DNA of 64,000 nucleotides from Pseudooceanicola spongiae (GCF_014899185.1 NZ_CP045201.1:4255501-4319500), one strand, 5' to 3'; counted from the stretch's first letter, positions 35,869 to 45,429 are shown. The notes: generated by a model not told the origin, from the letters alone. A program made the numbers and translations.

Positions 35869-36258
35869 ATGGCCGACGTCAATCGGGGCAACCGCCCCCT
35901 TTCTCCATTCGTACTTGGGAAGGATTACCGCTTCCAGCTGAACTCTGTCACGTCGATCCTGAGCCGGATCACCGGCAATGCGCTGGTGCTTGAGGCCTTC
36001 CTGATCGCCTGGTGGCTGATGGCCGCCGCGACGGGACCTGAGTATTTCGCGACAGTGGATTTCGTGATCACATCCTGGATCGGCGATATCATCCTGCTCT
36101 TCTCGACCCTCGGCCTGTGGTACCACGCCCTCGCCGGTGTGCGTCACCTGCTCTGGGACAACGGCTACTGCCTGGATGTCGAAACAGCCGACAAGCTGGG
36201 CTGGGGCATGCTGATCGGGTCGGTCGTCCTGACCTTCATCACAATCATCTTCGTCTGA
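35869..36258 (+). CDS. sdhC: succinate dehydrogenase cytochrome b556 subunit
   Basis: A 129-aa membrane anchor with three predicted helices. Conserved elements: NRPLSPFVLGKDYRFQLNSVTSILSRITG and the haem-ligand region GLWYHALAGVRHLLWD. It anchors SdhAB and takes part in ubiquinone reduction. The ATG at 35869 follows a purine-rich GGAAAGGAC. It leads the sdhC-D-A-B operon. Confidence 0.94.
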   Translation: MADVNRGNRPLSPFVLGKDYRFQLNSVTSILSRITGNALVLEAFLIAWWLMAAATGPEYFATVDFVITSWIGDIILLFSTLGLWYHALAGVRHLLWDNGYCLDVETADKLGWGMLIGSVVLTFITIIFV

Positions 36259-36272
36259 GAGAGGGGCCTGTC

Positions 36273-36644
36273 ATGAGCTTTCTGACCGACCGCAAACGCG
36301 CCGTAGGCATGGGCGCCTCCAAGACCGGGACCGAGCATCACTGGTCGATGCAGATCAGCTCGATCGCGCTGATCTTCCTGGTGCCGCTGTTCGTCTTCAC
36401 CTTTGGTCCCGCCCTGGGCGGCACTTGGGAAGAGATCGTCATCTATTATTCGCATCCCTGGCCCGCAATCGTGGCCGCGCTGACGATGACCGTCGGCATG
36501 ATGCACTTCAAAAACGGCGCCCAGATGGCGATCGAGGATTACGTGCATGGGCTGACCGGCCGCATCACCATCATCCTGGTCACCTGCCTGGCCTACGCCA
36601 TCGCTGGTGTCAGTGTCTTCTCGCTGATCCGGCTCGCCCTTTAA
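36273..36644 (+). CDS. sdhD: succinate dehydrogenase membrane anchor
   Basis: A 123-aa three-helix subunit. The start MSFLTDRKRAVGMGASKTGTEHHW is a familiar alphaproteobacterial SdhD N-terminus; MHFKNGAQMAIEDYVHG contains the conserved haem/quinone-site residues. It starts 14 bp after sdhC. It completes the membrane part of complex II. Confidence 0.93.
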   Translation: MSFLTDRKRAVGMGASKTGTEHHWSMQISSIALIFLVPLFVFTFGPALGGTWEEIVIYYSHPWPAIVAALTMTVGMMHFKNGAQMAIEDYVHGLTGRITIILVTCLAYAIAGVSVFSLIRLAL

Positions 36645-36659
36645 GACCCGAGGTTCCCT

Positions 36660-38465
36660 ATGGCTGCTTACGAATACGAAACACACGAATATGACGTGGT
36701 CGTGGTTGGGGCTGGCGGCGCTGGTTTGCGCGCGACCCTGGGCATGGCTGAACAGGGTCTGCGCACCGCCTGCGTGACCAAGGTTTTCCCGACCCGTTCG
36801 CACACGGTTGCGGCGCAGGGTGGCATCGCCGCCTCGCTCTCCAACATGGGCCCGGACAACTGGCAGTGGCACATGTACGACACCGTCAAAGGGTCGGACT
36901 GGCTGGGCGATACGGATGCGATGGAATACCTCGCCCGCGAAGCCCCCAAGGCTGTTTATGAGCTTGAGCATTACGGCGTGCCCTTCTCGCGCACCGAAGA
37001 GGGCAAGATCTACCAGCGCCCCTTCGGCGGCCACACCACCGAATTCGGCGAAGGCCCGGCCGTGCAGCGCACCTGTGCTGCGGCGGACCGCACCGGCCAC
37101 GCCATCCTGCACACGCTCTATGGCCAGTCGCTGAAGAACAACGCCGAGTTTTACATCGAATATTTCGCCATCGACCTGATCATGTCCGACGACGGGCAGT
37201 GCCAGGGCGTTGTCTGCTGGAAGCTCGACGACGGCACGATGCACATCTTCAACGCCAAGATGGTCGTTCTGGCCACCGGCGGCTACGGTCGTGCGTTCTT
37301 CTCCGCGACCTCGGCCCACACCTGCACCGGCGACGGTGGCGGCATGGTGGCGCGGGCAGGCCTGGCGCTGCAGGACATGGAATTCGTCCAATTCCACCCG
37401 ACCGGCATCTACGGCTCCGGCTGCTTGATCACCGAGGGCGCGCGCGGTGAGGGTGGTTACCTGACTAACTCCGAAGGCGAACGCTTCATGGAGCGCTATG
37501 CGCCCCAGTACAAAGACCTCGCGCCCCGCGACTACGTCTCTCGCTCCATGACCATGGAGATCCGTGAGGGGCGTGGCGTCGGCGAACATGGCGACCACAT
37601 CCACCTGAACCTGGCGCACCTGCCGCCCGAGGCGCTGCAACTGCGTCTGCCGGGCATCTCGGAATCGGCCAAGATCTTTGCCGGTGTCGACGTAACCAAG
37701 GAACCGATCCCGGTTCTGCCGACGGTGCACTACAACATGGGCGGCATTCCGACGAACTATTTCGGCGAAGTGCTGAACCCGACGGCGGAAAACCCGACGC
37801 AGGTCGTGCCCGGCCTGATGGCCGTGGGCGAAGCCGGTTGCGCAAGCGTTCACGGGGCCAACCGCCTCGGCTCCAACTCGCTGATCGACCTCGTGGTCTT
37901 TGGCCGCGCCGCCGCGATCCGCGCCGGTACGGTTGTCGACCGCGAAGCGCCTGTCGCGACGCCGAACCAAGCCTCTATCGACAAGGCCTTTGATCGGTTT
38001 GATTTCTTCCGCAACGCCAAGGGCGGCACGCCGACAGCGGAACTGCGTCTGGAAATGCAAAAGACCATGCAGTCCGACGCCGCCGTTTTCCGCGCCTCCG
38101 AATCGCTGAAAGAGGGCGTCGAGAAGATGACCGAGATCGCGGGCAAGATCCCCGATCTGCACGTCACCGACCGCAGCCTGGTCTGGAACAGCGACCTGAT
38201 GGAAACGCTGGAACTGACCAACCTGATGCCGAACGCCATGGCCACCATCGTTGGCGCCGAAGCGCGCCACGAGAGCCGCGGCGCCCACGCCCACGAAGAC
38301 TACTCGGCGCGTGACGACGAAAACTGGCGCGTGCACACCATCAGCCGCGTTGACGGTAACAAAGTCGATCTGACCTATCGCCCGGTCATCCTCGATCCGC
38401 TGACCACCGAAGACGAAGGTGGCATCTCGCTGAAAAAAATCGCGCCCAAGGCGCGGACGTTCTAA
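36660..38465 (+). CDS. sdhA: succinate dehydrogenase flavoprotein subunit
   Basis: A 601-aa FAD subunit that oxidises succinate to fumarate. Seen: [15 protein letters not shown]-binding motif, the histidine for covalent FAD in [41 protein letters not shown], and the substrate-binding [16 protein letters not shown]. Length is standard. Start 15 bp after sdhD. Confidence 0.98.
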   Translation: MAAYEYETHEYDVVVVGAGGAGLRATLGMAEQGLRTACVTKVFPTRSHTVAAQGGIAASLSNMGPDNWQWHMYDTVKGSDWLGDTDAMEYLAREAPKAVYELEHYGVPFSRTEEGKIYQRPFGGHTTEFGEGPAVQRTCAAADRTGHAILHTLYGQSLKNNAEFYIEYFAIDLIMSDDGQCQGVVCWKLDDGTMHIFNAKMVVLATGGYGRAFFSATSAHTCTGDGGGMVARAGLALQDMEFVQFHPTGIYGSGCLITEGARGEGGYLTNSEGERFMERYAPQYKDLAPRDYVSRSMTMEIREGRGVGEHGDHIHLNLAHLPPEALQLRLPGISESAKIFAGVDVTKEPIPVLPTVHYNMGGIPTNYFGEVLNPTAENPTQVVPGLMAVGEAGCASVHGANRLGSNSLIDLVVFGRAAAIRAGTVVDREAPVATPNQASIDKAFDRFDFFRNAKGGTPTAELRLEMQKTMQSDAAVFRASESLKEGVEKMTEIAGKIPDLHVTDRSLVWNSDLMETLELTNLMPNAMATIVGAEARHESRGAHAHEDYSARDDENWRVHTISRVDGNKVDLTYRPVILDPLTTEDEGGISLKKIAPKARTF

Positions 38466-38475
38466 GGAGGACGAC

Positions 38476-39258
38476 ATGGTACAACTGACGCTCCCCAAGA
38501 ACTCACGGATGAAGACCGGCAAGACCTGGCCGAAACCCGAGGGTGCCACCAACGTTCGCAAGTTCCAGATCTATCGCTGGAGCCCGGATGATGACGCTAA
38601 CCCGACCATCGACACGTATTTCCTCGATATGGATAAATGCGGCCCGATGGTTCTGGACGCGCTGATCAAGATCAAGAACGAGATCGATCCGACGCTGACC
38701 TTCCGCCGCTCCTGCCGGGAAGGCATCTGTGGTTCCTGCGCGATGAACATCGACGGCGGCAACACGCTGGCCTGTATCTTCGGGCTGGATGAGGTGAAGT
38801 CGAAGGTCATCAAGATCTACCCGCTGCCCCACATGCCTGTGGTGCGCGACCTGATCCCGGACCTGACGCACTTCTATGCGCAGCATGCCTCGATCATGCC
38901 CTGGCTTGAGACCAAGACCAACCGGCCCGCGAAAGAGTGGCGCCAGTCGATCGAGGATCGCAAGAAACTCGACGGTCTGTATGAGTGCGTCATGTGCGCC
39001 TCCTGCTCGACGTCCTGCCCCAGCTATTGGTGGAATGGCGATCGGTATCTCGGCCCGGCTGCCCTGCTGCACGCCTACCGCTGGATCATCGACAGCCGCG
39101 ACGAGGCGACACCAGAGCGCCTCGATCAGCTGGAAGACCCCTTCAAGCTGTACCGCTGCCACACGATCATGAACTGCGCCAAGACCTGCCCCAAGGGTCT
39201 GAACCCCGCCGCAGCGATTTCGTCGATCAAGCAGATGATGGTCGAACGCACCGTCTGA
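38476..39258 (+). CDS. sdhB: succinate dehydrogenase iron-sulfur subunit
   Basis: A 260-aa protein. Cysteines of the [2Fe-2S] centre are in [21 protein letters not shown]; those of the [4Fe-4S] and [3Fe-4S] centres lie in [13 protein letters not shown] and [17 protein letters not shown]. It passes electrons from SdhA to ubiquinone. It starts 10 bp after sdhA behind AAGGAGGACGAC, and a terminator follows. Confidence 0.98.
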   Translation: MVQLTLPKNSRMKTGKTWPKPEGATNVRKFQIYRWSPDDDANPTIDTYFLDMDKCGPMVLDALIKIKNEIDPTLTFRRSCREGICGSCAMNIDGGNTLACIFGLDEVKSKVIKIYPLPHMPVVRDLIPDLTHFYAQHASIMPWLETKTNRPAKEWRQSIEDRKKLDGLYECVMCASCSTSCPSYWWNGDRYLGPAALLHAYRWIIDSRDEATPERLDQLEDPFKLYRCHTIMNCAKTCPKGLNPAAAISSIKQMMVERTV

Positions 39259-39278
39259 TCTGATGTGAGAGACCAGAA

Positions 39279-39308
39279 AAAAGGCCCCGGAGCGATCCGG
39301 GGCCTTTT
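39279..39308 (+). terminator. intrinsic terminator of sdhCDAB
   Basis: A 13-bp perfect stem: AAAAGGCCCCGGA (39279-39291), GCGA tetraloop, TCCGGGGCCTTTT (39296-39308). It lies 20 bp past the sdhB stop. Confidence 0.95.
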
Positions 39309-39438
39309 GCGTCTTTCAATGCTGCGCTGCAGCCGCATTCTCTGCCCATCCGCGCCGAAAACGGCGAGAAACCCGCCCGGTCAGATGTCCGGGCAGGCTG
39401 CGGTGGGGCACGTCACTGGCAGGGCGAAGGGGAGGGCC

Positions 39439-39603
39439 TCAGCCCTTCTTCTTGGCCTCTGCTGCGGCCTTCATGCGGGCCAGCAGTTCTTCTTTCGAAG
39501 AAGCGCCGCCAATACCGGCATCCTTGCCGTTGTTCGACTTGTCGCCCTTGTAGCGCGGGGCATCTTTGTGGAGCTTGGCAGCACCTTGTTTTCCGTAGTC
39601 CAT
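39439..39603 (-). CDS. small basic protein, 54 aa
   Basis: Translation gives MDYGKQGAAKLHKDAPRY followed by a Lys/Gly/Asn-rich middle and an ELLARMKAAAEAKKKG helix. It is very basic, so it may bind nucleic acid or acidic partners. I believe it is a conserved Rhodobacteraceae hypothetical, but have not confirmed it. It is convergent to sdhB. Confidence 0.6.
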   Translation of the reverse strand: MDYGKQGAAKLHKDAPRYKGDKSNNGKDAGIGGASSKEELLARMKAAAEAKKKG

Positions 39604-39840
39604 TGCGGGCGTCCTTTACGGTTGGCGCGTGTCGCCAGCAAATGCACCAAGTTGCGCCGCCGCACAAGCGTTCCTGCATGCTCGGGATCCGGATATTCGC
39701 TAAAACCGGCTGCTCCGTGCCGTTCGGGCCCCTGAGCTTTGCGCGGGTGGCATAGCGCATGTGCAGGAATGTCCATTCCCCTCGCGCCCCCGAAGCCCAT
39801 ATGGAAGGACAGGGAGGCGAGACAGTAAAGAGGCCCTCGC

Positions 39841-40014
39841 ATGACCAGCACCACACAGACTATTCAGACCAAGACCGCTCAACAGCGCCCCCAGATTTCC
39901 CCCGCCGAGGCGCTGACGCTCCTCGAAGAGACGCTCTCCTACTTCACGCCGCTGGCTGCTGTTGCTGCCGCGCCTGAGGTCAGCGCCCCGGAGTATGTCC
40001 CCTACGCCGCCTGA
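39841..40014 (+). CDS. small protein, 57 aa, unknown
   Basis: Translation: MTSTTQTIQTKTAQQRPQ, then SPAEALTLLEETLSYFTP and an Ala/Pro-rich end closing in PEYVPYAA. A GAGG lies 8 bases before the ATG. A GC hairpin with T-run follows. The gene is plausible because of the RBS, the amphipathic middle and the terminator; the function is not known. Confidence 0.5.
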   Translation: MTSTTQTIQTKTAQQRPQISPAEALTLLEETLSYFTPLAAVAAAPEVSAPEYVPYAA

Positions 40015-40045
40015 GTGACCTTTGGTCAACAGGCAGGCCGACGCG

Positions 40046-40084
40046 AACCGCGCAGTCTCCCTCGGGCTGCGCGGTTTGCGTTTT
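40046..40084 (+). terminator. intrinsic terminator
   Basis: AACCGCGCAG (40046-40055) pairs with CTGCGCGGTT (40067-40076), followed by TGCGTTTT. It is 32 bp past the 57-aa gene. Confidence 0.8.
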
Positions 40085-40164
40085 GAAGGGCCTCTGAGCG
40101 ATCTGCCTTGCGCCGCCCCGGCACGTGAGCTGCGTGCGCTGACAGGTGAAAAAGGAGTTCCGCC

Positions 40165-40368
40165 ATGATCTTTGCCCCCATCTTTCTGGTCATCGCGATC
40201 GTTCTGATCAGGATCTATTCCAACCCGTCGACGCGGGGCTGCCGCTGGCGCATGGACCGCTCGCGCAACCGCGACGGGCAGACCTATTTCCGCTGCTCCG
40301 CCTGCGGCGCGGAGGCGTGGGTCGACGGCACCACGCCGCCAAAGATCTGCATCGCCAAGGCCAAGTGA
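40165..40368 (+). CDS. small membrane-anchored zinc-ribbon-like protein
   Basis: A 67-aa protein: an N-terminal membrane segment (IFAPIFLVIAIVLIRIY), then a basic region with CRWRMDRSRNRDG and CSACGAEAWVDG, where CxxC and a later KICIAK are the only cysteines. It may bind a metal through CSAC plus others. GGAG lies 7 bases before the ATG. The family is not recognised. Confidence 0.7.
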   Translation: MIFAPIFLVIAIVLIRIYSNPSTRGCRWRMDRSRNRDGQTYFRCSACGAEAWVDGTTPPKICIAKAK

Positions 40369-40370
40369 TT

Positions 40371-40627
40371 GAAATCTAACGTGCGGGCACTAGGTTAGGG
40401 GTCAGCACCGCACAAGCGGACCCTGACTGAACCGCAGGATCGGACAGATTTGGCCGAGCCTGCAAAATGGCCCTTGATCGAATCCGCGATCAGCCCAATA
40501 TCCCGCTCACAGACGCCAACGCACGCGCCTCTGGCGAAAGGGCTGACAGCCCTAAGGTTACGTAGCGACGGTAACGTCTCCCTTGGAAGTGAGCGGTCAT
40601 AGATGGCCGGGTCTATTGGAGATGACC
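40371..40627 (+). ncRNA. structured leader, candidate speF RNA
   Basis: A 250-nt leader of the ornithine decarboxylase-like gene. A plausible promoter TTGAAA-N16-TAGGTT starts it (40371). Seen hairpins: CCGC-ACAA-GCGG (40408-40419), mutually exclusive pairings of 40398-40405 with 40419-40427, AGGGCT-GAC-AGCCCT (40539-40553), and GTTAC/GTAAC (40557-40575). Rfam describes a speF leader of this length in alphaproteobacteria before ornithine decarboxylase genes; the context fits, but I could not align to it. Confidence 0.6.
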
Positions 40628-41806
40628 ATGAACGTGAACGTAACCGATTTTTCGGCGCGCGCCCCCATGCGCCCTGCCTCCCGCGTTGAAACCTTCATCC
40701 GACAAAACCGCTTTGATCGTCCGACCCTCGTGCTGGACATCGACCGGGTCGAGTCCCAGTACCACGCGATGAAGGCAGGCCTTGGCCGCGCCCATATCCA
40801 CTACGCCGTCAAAGCCAACCCGCAGCGCGAGATCATCGAGCGGCTGGTGGCGCTTGGCGCAGGCTTTGACGCCGCCTCGCGCGCCGAGATCGAGCTTTGC
40901 CTGTCCCTCGGTGCCCAGCCCGATCTGATCTCTTTCGGCAATACGGTGAAAAAGCCGCGCGACATTGCCTTCGCCTATGGCGCTGGCCTCACCCTGTTCG
41001 CCGCCGACGCCGAGGAAGAGCTGGACAAGATCGCCGAACACGCCCCGGCCTCGGATGTCTATATCCGCGTCATCGTCGATGCCTCGCAGGCCGACTGGCC
41101 GCTGTCGCGCAAATTCGGTGTGTCGCGCAGCCATGTCGTGCGCCTGATGGACCACGCCGTCACGCTCGGCCTGCGCCCGGTGGGGCTGTCGTTCCACGTC
41201 GGCTCGCAAACCCGGCGGGCCGAGATGTGGACCACGACGCTGGATCAGGTGGCCGAGGTCTGGGCCGAGGTGCAGGCCGCCGGTCACGACCTCTCCCTGC
41301 TCAACATCGGTGGCGGTTTCCCGGCGTACTACGGCGAGGCGATTGACGGCCCGACCCCCTACGCCGCCCGCGTCATGCAGCTGATCGCGGAACGCTTCGG
41401 CACCGTGCCCCGCATCATGGCCGAACCGGGGCGGGGCCTTGTCGCCGAAGCCGGTGCCATCGCCGCCGAAGTGCTGCTGGTCTCGCGCAAGTCCGACAAT
41501 GATCTGCATCGCTGGGTCTACCTCGACATCGGCAAGTTCTCCGGTCTGGCCGAAACCATGGACGAGGCGATCCGCTATCAGTTCCTGACCGACCGCGACC
41601 TTGAGCCGACCGGCCCCTGCATCCTCGCCGGCCCCTCCTGCGACAGCGCCGATGTGCTCTATGAAAAGCGCCCCGTCGATCTGCCGCTGGGCCTGCGCGC
41701 GGGCGACCGCTTCGTGATCCGCAACTGCGGCGCCTATACCTCGACCTATGCCTCGATCGGCTTCAACGGCTTCCCGCCGCTGGATATCGTCGTGCTGCAG
41801 AACTGA
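40628..41806 (+). CDS. ornithine/lysine decarboxylase-like PLP enzyme
   Basis: A 392-aa fold-type III decarboxylase of the eukaryotic-like ODC type. Seen: PLP Lys62 in HYAVKANPQ, the HVGSQTRR segment, LLNIGGGFPAYYGE, EPGRGLVAEAG, and the catalytic Cys in GPSCDSADV. The reaction is probably ornithine to putrescine. Two ATGs at 40622 and 40628 are possible; the second has the better Shine-Dalgarno spacing (GGAG 40618-40621). A structured leader precedes it. A hairpin after the stop (41825-41848, GGCGGGA/TCCCGCC) may attenuate transcription before DUF1989. Confidence 0.92.
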   Translation: MNVNVTDFSARAPMRPASRVETFIRQNRFDRPTLVLDIDRVESQYHAMKAGLGRAHIHYAVKANPQREIIERLVALGAGFDAASRAEIELCLSLGAQPDLISFGNTVKKPRDIAFAYGAGLTLFAADAEEELDKIAEHAPASDVYIRVIVDASQADWPLSRKFGVSRSHVVRLMDHAVTLGLRPVGLSFHVGSQTRRAEMWTTTLDQVAEVWAEVQAAGHDLSLLNIGGGFPAYYGEAIDGPTPYAARVMQLIAERFGTVPRIMAEPGRGLVAEAGAIAAEVLLVSRKSDNDLHRWVYLDIGKFSGLAETMDEAIRYQFLTDRDLEPTGPCILAGPSCDSADVLYEKRPVDLPLGLRAGDRFVIRNCGAYTSTYASIGFNGFPPLDIVVLQN

Positions 41807-41914
41807 TCCGCGCGGCCAGAGCGCGGCGGGAGGAGAGATCTTCCCGCCTCGCCCTCTTGCACCTGCGCCGCTGTCGCGGTTCTGTGGCGCAACCCGCAGA
41901 GGAAAGGCCCGATC

Positions 41915-42778
41915 ATGCGACACGCCCCCGAAGATGCCGACGCCCGCCGCGCCATCCCGCCCGTCATCTGCTACCCCGTAGAGACGCTGCCCCAGCCCGA
42001 CCTCGCGCTCTACCAGAGGGCCCTCGCAACTGCGAAGCCCAGTGCCCGCGTCACCGCGCCGCCCCGTGACGCCGCCACCTTCCGCGTCCCCGCCGGCTCC
42101 TTCTTCCGCATCACCTGCGAGGGCGGCCCCCAAGTCGGCGACCTCAACCTCTGGAACGCCGAGGATCTGTCCGAGCGATTCTACTCCGGCAAGACCCGCG
42201 CCCTGCATGGCACCCATGTCAGCACCGGCGACCGGCTCTGGTCATCCTTCCCGCACCTGCGCCCCATGGCCACCATTGTCGCGGATACGCTCGATTGGTA
42301 CGGCATCGATGCCTTCGGCGGCGCGGTGCATGATGTCATCGGCACCCGCTGCGACCCCTACACCGGCCATCTGCTGGCGGGCACGCAGTACCACCACTGC
42401 TGCCACTCCAACCTGACCCGCGCCCTCGCGGATGCGCTCAACGTCCCCCTGCACCAGGCCGAACCCCTCGTGCATGACGTGCTGAACGTTTTCATGTGCA
42501 CCGGCTTCACCCGCGACACCGGACAATACTTCATGAAGGCCAGCCCGGTCCGCCCCGGTGACAGCTTAACCTTCTTCGCCGAAATCAACCTGCTCGGCGC
42601 CCTCAGCGCCTGCCCGGGCGGCGATTGCTCCGCCGAACACAGCTCCGACACCGCGCACTGCCACCCCCTCGGGATCGAGGTGCTGACCCCCGATCCCGAA
42701 ACGCTCAGCTCCTGGCAGCCCCCCGCGCGCAACGCCTATGACGGCACCCACGGTGGCCCAGCTTCTTCTTGCCCCTAA
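41915..42778 (+). CDS. DUF1989 (urea carboxylase-associated) protein
   Basis: A 287-aa protein of the DUF1989 family. Seen: RVPAGSFFRITCEGGPQVGDLNLWNAED, GTRCDPYT and the Cys/His-rich QYHHCCHSNLTRAL and DVLNVFMCTGFTRDTGQYF. Homologs are near urea carboxylase genes, though none are visible here; the nearby decarboxylase suggests a nitrogen or polyamine context. The C-terminus has several Cys in GALSACPGGDCSAEHSSD. Exact role unknown. Confidence 0.88.
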   Translation: MRHAPEDADARRAIPPVICYPVETLPQPDLALYQRALATAKPSARVTAPPRDAATFRVPAGSFFRITCEGGPQVGDLNLWNAEDLSERFYSGKTRALHGTHVSTGDRLWSSFPHLRPMATIVADTLDWYGIDAFGGAVHDVIGTRCDPYTGHLLAGTQYHHCCHSNLTRALADALNVPLHQAEPLVHDVLNVFMCTGFTRDTGQYFMKASPVRPGDSLTFFAEINLLGALSACPGGDCSAEHSSDTAHCHPLGIEVLTPDPETLSSWQPPARNAYDGTHGGPASSCP

Positions 42779-42779
42779 T

Positions 42780-42830
42780 ATTCTGGGGGGCCTCCCCTTG
42801 GGGAGGCGGGGGCAAAGCCCCCTGCACCCT
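42780..42830 (-). repeat. dispersed double-hairpin element, copy 2
   Basis: On the minus strand GGGGGC-TTT-GCCCCC is followed by GCCTCCCC-AA-GGGGAGGC, then CCCCCCAGAATATT. This is the same order as the copies at 21865 and 51507. It lies between the convergent DUF1989 and aldo/keto reductase genes and may act as their terminator. Confidence 0.6.
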
Positions 42831-43819
42831 CAGCAGTAGCGCTCGACCGACACCGCCTGCGCATCGGAATACCGATCGCCATGGGCAAACCCCACCGGCA
42901 GCAGCTCCGCAATCTCGGCCATATCCGCCGCGCTGAGCGTGATATCCCCCGCGCCCAGCCATTCGTTCAGATGCGCCGGGGTGCGGGTGCCGGGGATCGG
43001 GATCACATGCTCGCCCCGCTCCATGACCCAGGCCAGCGCCGCCGCCGCAACCGTCCAGCCCTTGCCGTGCGCCCAGGCGCGAAAGCCGTCGATGGCGGCC
43101 AGGTTGTAGCCATAGTTCGGCTCCATGAAGCGCGGGTTCTCTTTGCGGAACTCGCCCTCGCGCATATCCGCCGGATTGACCGACACCTCACCGAACATCC
43201 CCCGCGCCAGCGGTGAAAACGCCACAAAGGCGATGCCGAGGCGCTCGCACAGATCAATCAGCCCCAGCTCCGGCTGGCGCGACCAGAGCGAATATTCGTT
43301 CTGTACCGCCCGCACCGGGCTGACGGCATGGGCCCGGGCGACGGTGCCGGGGGCGACCTCGGACAGGCCATAGCCTCCGATCAGCCCGGCCTCGATCAGC
43401 CGCTGCATGGTCTCGGCCAGCGCCTCGGGCGGGGTGGCGGGGTTGTGACGATGCGCATAAAACAGATCGACGCGCTCCACGTTGAGCCGCTTCAGCGACC
43501 CCTCCAGCTCCGCGCGCAGATGGTCGTAGGAGTTGTCGATGCTGCGCGGCGGGCCCGCCACGATGCTGGCCTTGGTCGCCAGCGTGATCTGCGGGTTTTT
43601 CGCGGCGATATACTTGCCCAGCACGGTTTCGCTGATCCCCATGCCATAGATATTGGCCGTGTCCCAGAAGGTGATGCCCCCGGCAATCGCGGCGTCGAGC
43701 GTGGCAAGGCTGGTTTCCTCGTCCGTCGCACCGAACATGCCGGCCAGCGACATTGCGCCAAATCCCAGTTGCGGCACCTTTGGTCCGCCGCGGCCCAGTT
43801 CCACTTGTTTGAACGTCAT
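42830..43819 (-). CDS. aldo/keto reductase
   Basis: A 329-aa NADPH-dependent reductase. Seen: FWDTANIYG (catalytic Asp, Tyr), LATKAS (Lys), FYAHRHNP (His) and a C-terminal IPGTRTPAHLNE cofactor-binding motif. Substrate unknown; such enzymes reduce aldehydes and ketones. The start at 43819 (MTFKQVELGRGGPKVPQ) is the family N-terminus. Confidence 0.93.
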   Translation of the reverse strand: MTFKQVELGRGGPKVPQLGFGAMSLAGMFGATDEETSLATLDAAIAGGITFWDTANIYGMGISETVLGKYIAAKNPQITLATKASIVAGPPRSIDNSYDHLRAELEGSLKRLNVERVDLFYAHRHNPATPPEALAETMQRLIEAGLIGGYGLSEVAPGTVARAHAVSPVRAVQNEYSLWSRQPELGLIDLCERLGIAFVAFSPLARGMFGEVSVNPADMREGEFRKENPRFMEPNYGYNLAAIDGFRAWAHGKGWTVAAAALAWVMERGEHVIPIPGTRTPAHLNEWLGAGDITLSAADMAEIAELLPVGFAHGDRYSDAQAVSVERYC

Positions 43820-43957
43820 TTGAATGCGGCCTCCGTTGCACTTTCGCCGCCAACCTAAGCGGTTCACGCGCAGGGGCAAGGCGATCGCTGATCACCGGGC
43901 CGGGAATGGCGCAAGTGTGAGGGGCAAAGTGCTGTCGCTCTGCGCAAAAACACCCCC

Positions 43958-44980
43958 TCAGGGCACATAGAGCGTGCCATAGCCCAACTGCCGTTCTGGC
44001 GCAGGCACGGTGACGGTGCCCTCGGCCTTCGCGCCCTTCAGGCGGTAATACTCGTGCATCTTGCGCGGCGTATAGGCACGGCGTCCGCAATCGAGCTGGT
44101 CCAGCGGCGTCGCTCCCGGGCGGATATGGCAGGCGCGGCTGGGCTGCAGATCCCCCACCGGGCGCTTGCCCTGCGCATGGATCACGGGCCGCGCGCGGCG
44201 CAACTGCAGCTTCAGCCGGGGCGCGAGGGTCTCGCCCGGGGTATAGCGCCCGCTCAGCGCCGCACTCAGCGAGGTGCCCTGCGGCAGGCCCCGCGTCACC
44301 CGGCTGGTCAGGGACAGGGTGCCGATGCCACGGGCTTGCCGGGTGTTGGTGGCAGGGTACTGAAACAGGCTGGCGCGGGCGCCCATCTGCAAGCCGTCGC
44401 CCATCTGCTGCGTCCATGCGACATAGCTGTCGAGGCCGCGCCGGGGCACCCAGGCGCTGCTGGTAAAGCGCGCCTGAGTGTAATCCTGAAACGTCAGATA
44501 GAGGTTGCCGCCAAAGGTCAGATTGGTCGCGGAATAGGCGCCTTTCAGGGCCACCTCATATTCGACACCAAAGCTCGCCTGCGCCATCACCGCATCGATC
44601 TCGGCCTTCTTGCCGAAGTCGAGATAGCTGTTGAGGCCGAAGACCCGGTTTTCTGACAGGCTGCTGCGCCAGACCCGGCCAAAGCTCAGACGCCCGTTCT
44701 GGTTCGTGTCATTGCCGCTATAGGCCAGCGCCATGTGGTTGAAACTGGCCGAGCCGAGGCCGTCTGGCCCAAGGCTGGCGGCCTGCGGGGTAAAGATGTC
44801 GAAGGCCAGAGAGCCCCAGTTGCGGCTGAACGACAGGGCATAGCTGCCCTCGGAGGCATAGGAGATGGCACGTGGCCGCAGCAGCCTTGTCTCGGCCGCC
44901 CCGGAAACGGCGGCGCTCGGCGCCAGGGCGGCGAACGTCAGAGCCAGTCCGCAGGCCAGAAGAGAAGAGATCTTGCGCAT
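43958..44980 (-). CDS. outer-membrane beta-barrel-like protein, unknown
   Basis: A 340-aa protein with a signal peptide (about residues 1-29, LACGLALTFAALAPSAAVSGA). The mature part alternates hydrophobic/polar residues as in outer-membrane strands: FGLNSYLDFGKKAEIDAVM, ASFGVEYEVALKGAYSATN, LTFGGNLYLTFQDYTQARF. The order resembles the beta domain of inverse autotransporters (intimin-like), which usually carry a C-terminal passenger; here the C-terminal third is short and basic, with RAYTPRKMHEYYRLKG. The family is uncertain. Confidence 0.5.
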   Translation of the reverse strand: MRKISSLLACGLALTFAALAPSAAVSGAAETRLLRPRAISYASEGSYALSFSRNWGSLAFDIFTPQAASLGPDGLGSASFNHMALAYSGNDTNQNGRLSFGRVWRSSLSENRVFGLNSYLDFGKKAEIDAVMAQASFGVEYEVALKGAYSATNLTFGGNLYLTFQDYTQARFTSSAWVPRRGLDSYVAWTQQMGDGLQMGARASLFQYPATNTRQARGIGTLSLTSRVTRGLPQGTSLSAALSGRYTPGETLAPRLKLQLRRARPVIHAQGKRPVGDLQPSRACHIRPGATPLDQLDCGRRAYTPRKMHEYYRLKGAKAEGTVTVPAPERQLGYGTLYVP

Positions 44981-45085
44981 GGGGCCCTCTCTGGCCCTGC
45001 GAAGGGTAAACTTCCATGAGCGATGCGGCGAGGGCAGGCGGGCGCGCGGCTGTTTGCCGATTGACGCCGCGCCTTGCGCGAAAAT

Positions 45086-45361
45086 TCAGCGCTGGATGTG
45101 AAAGCCGGGCTCTGTCGGCGGCGTGCCGCTGCCGGTCTCGATATTGCGCACCGAGGCCGCGACAGGGCCGCTCCAGCAGGCGGTAATCATCGCCTCGACC
45201 TGCGCTTCGGGGCCGTGAAACAGCGCCATGACCGCGCCGTCGTCACAATTTCTGACCCAGCCGCCGAGGCCGAACTTGCCCGCTTGCCCCCGCACCCAGG
45301 CGCGGTAGGCAACGCCCTGCACGCGCCCCGTGATGCGCGCTGTTCTGGTGATATCGGCCAT
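45086..45361 (-). CDS. acyP: acylphosphatase
   Basis: A 91-aa enzyme that hydrolyses acyl phosphates. The signature GRVQGVAYRAWVR contains the phosphate-binding Arg20, and GWVRNCDDG contains the catalytic Asn38. Start at 45361 (MADITRTARITGRV). A small separate gene between the barrel protein and ecm. Confidence 0.95.
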   Translation of the reverse strand: MADITRTARITGRVQGVAYRAWVRGQAGKFGLGGWVRNCDDGAVMALFHGPEAQVEAMITACWSGPVAASVRNIETGSGTPPTEPGFHIQR

Positions 45362-45429
45362 GGCGGTCTCCTTCCGGGCTGTTTGGCCCAGACCTAACAC
45401 GATGAGAGGCGCAGCACAGCAAGTCCCGC

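Noticed and set aside
36063-36072. CGTGATCACA inside sdhC as a third operator
   Set aside because: It encodes part of a conserved membrane helix (FVIT), lacks a partner at 21 bp, and has one mismatch.
36165-38561. Open minus-strand frame of 798 codons opposite sdhA
   Set aside because: Antisense shadow; sdhA is complete with all motifs.
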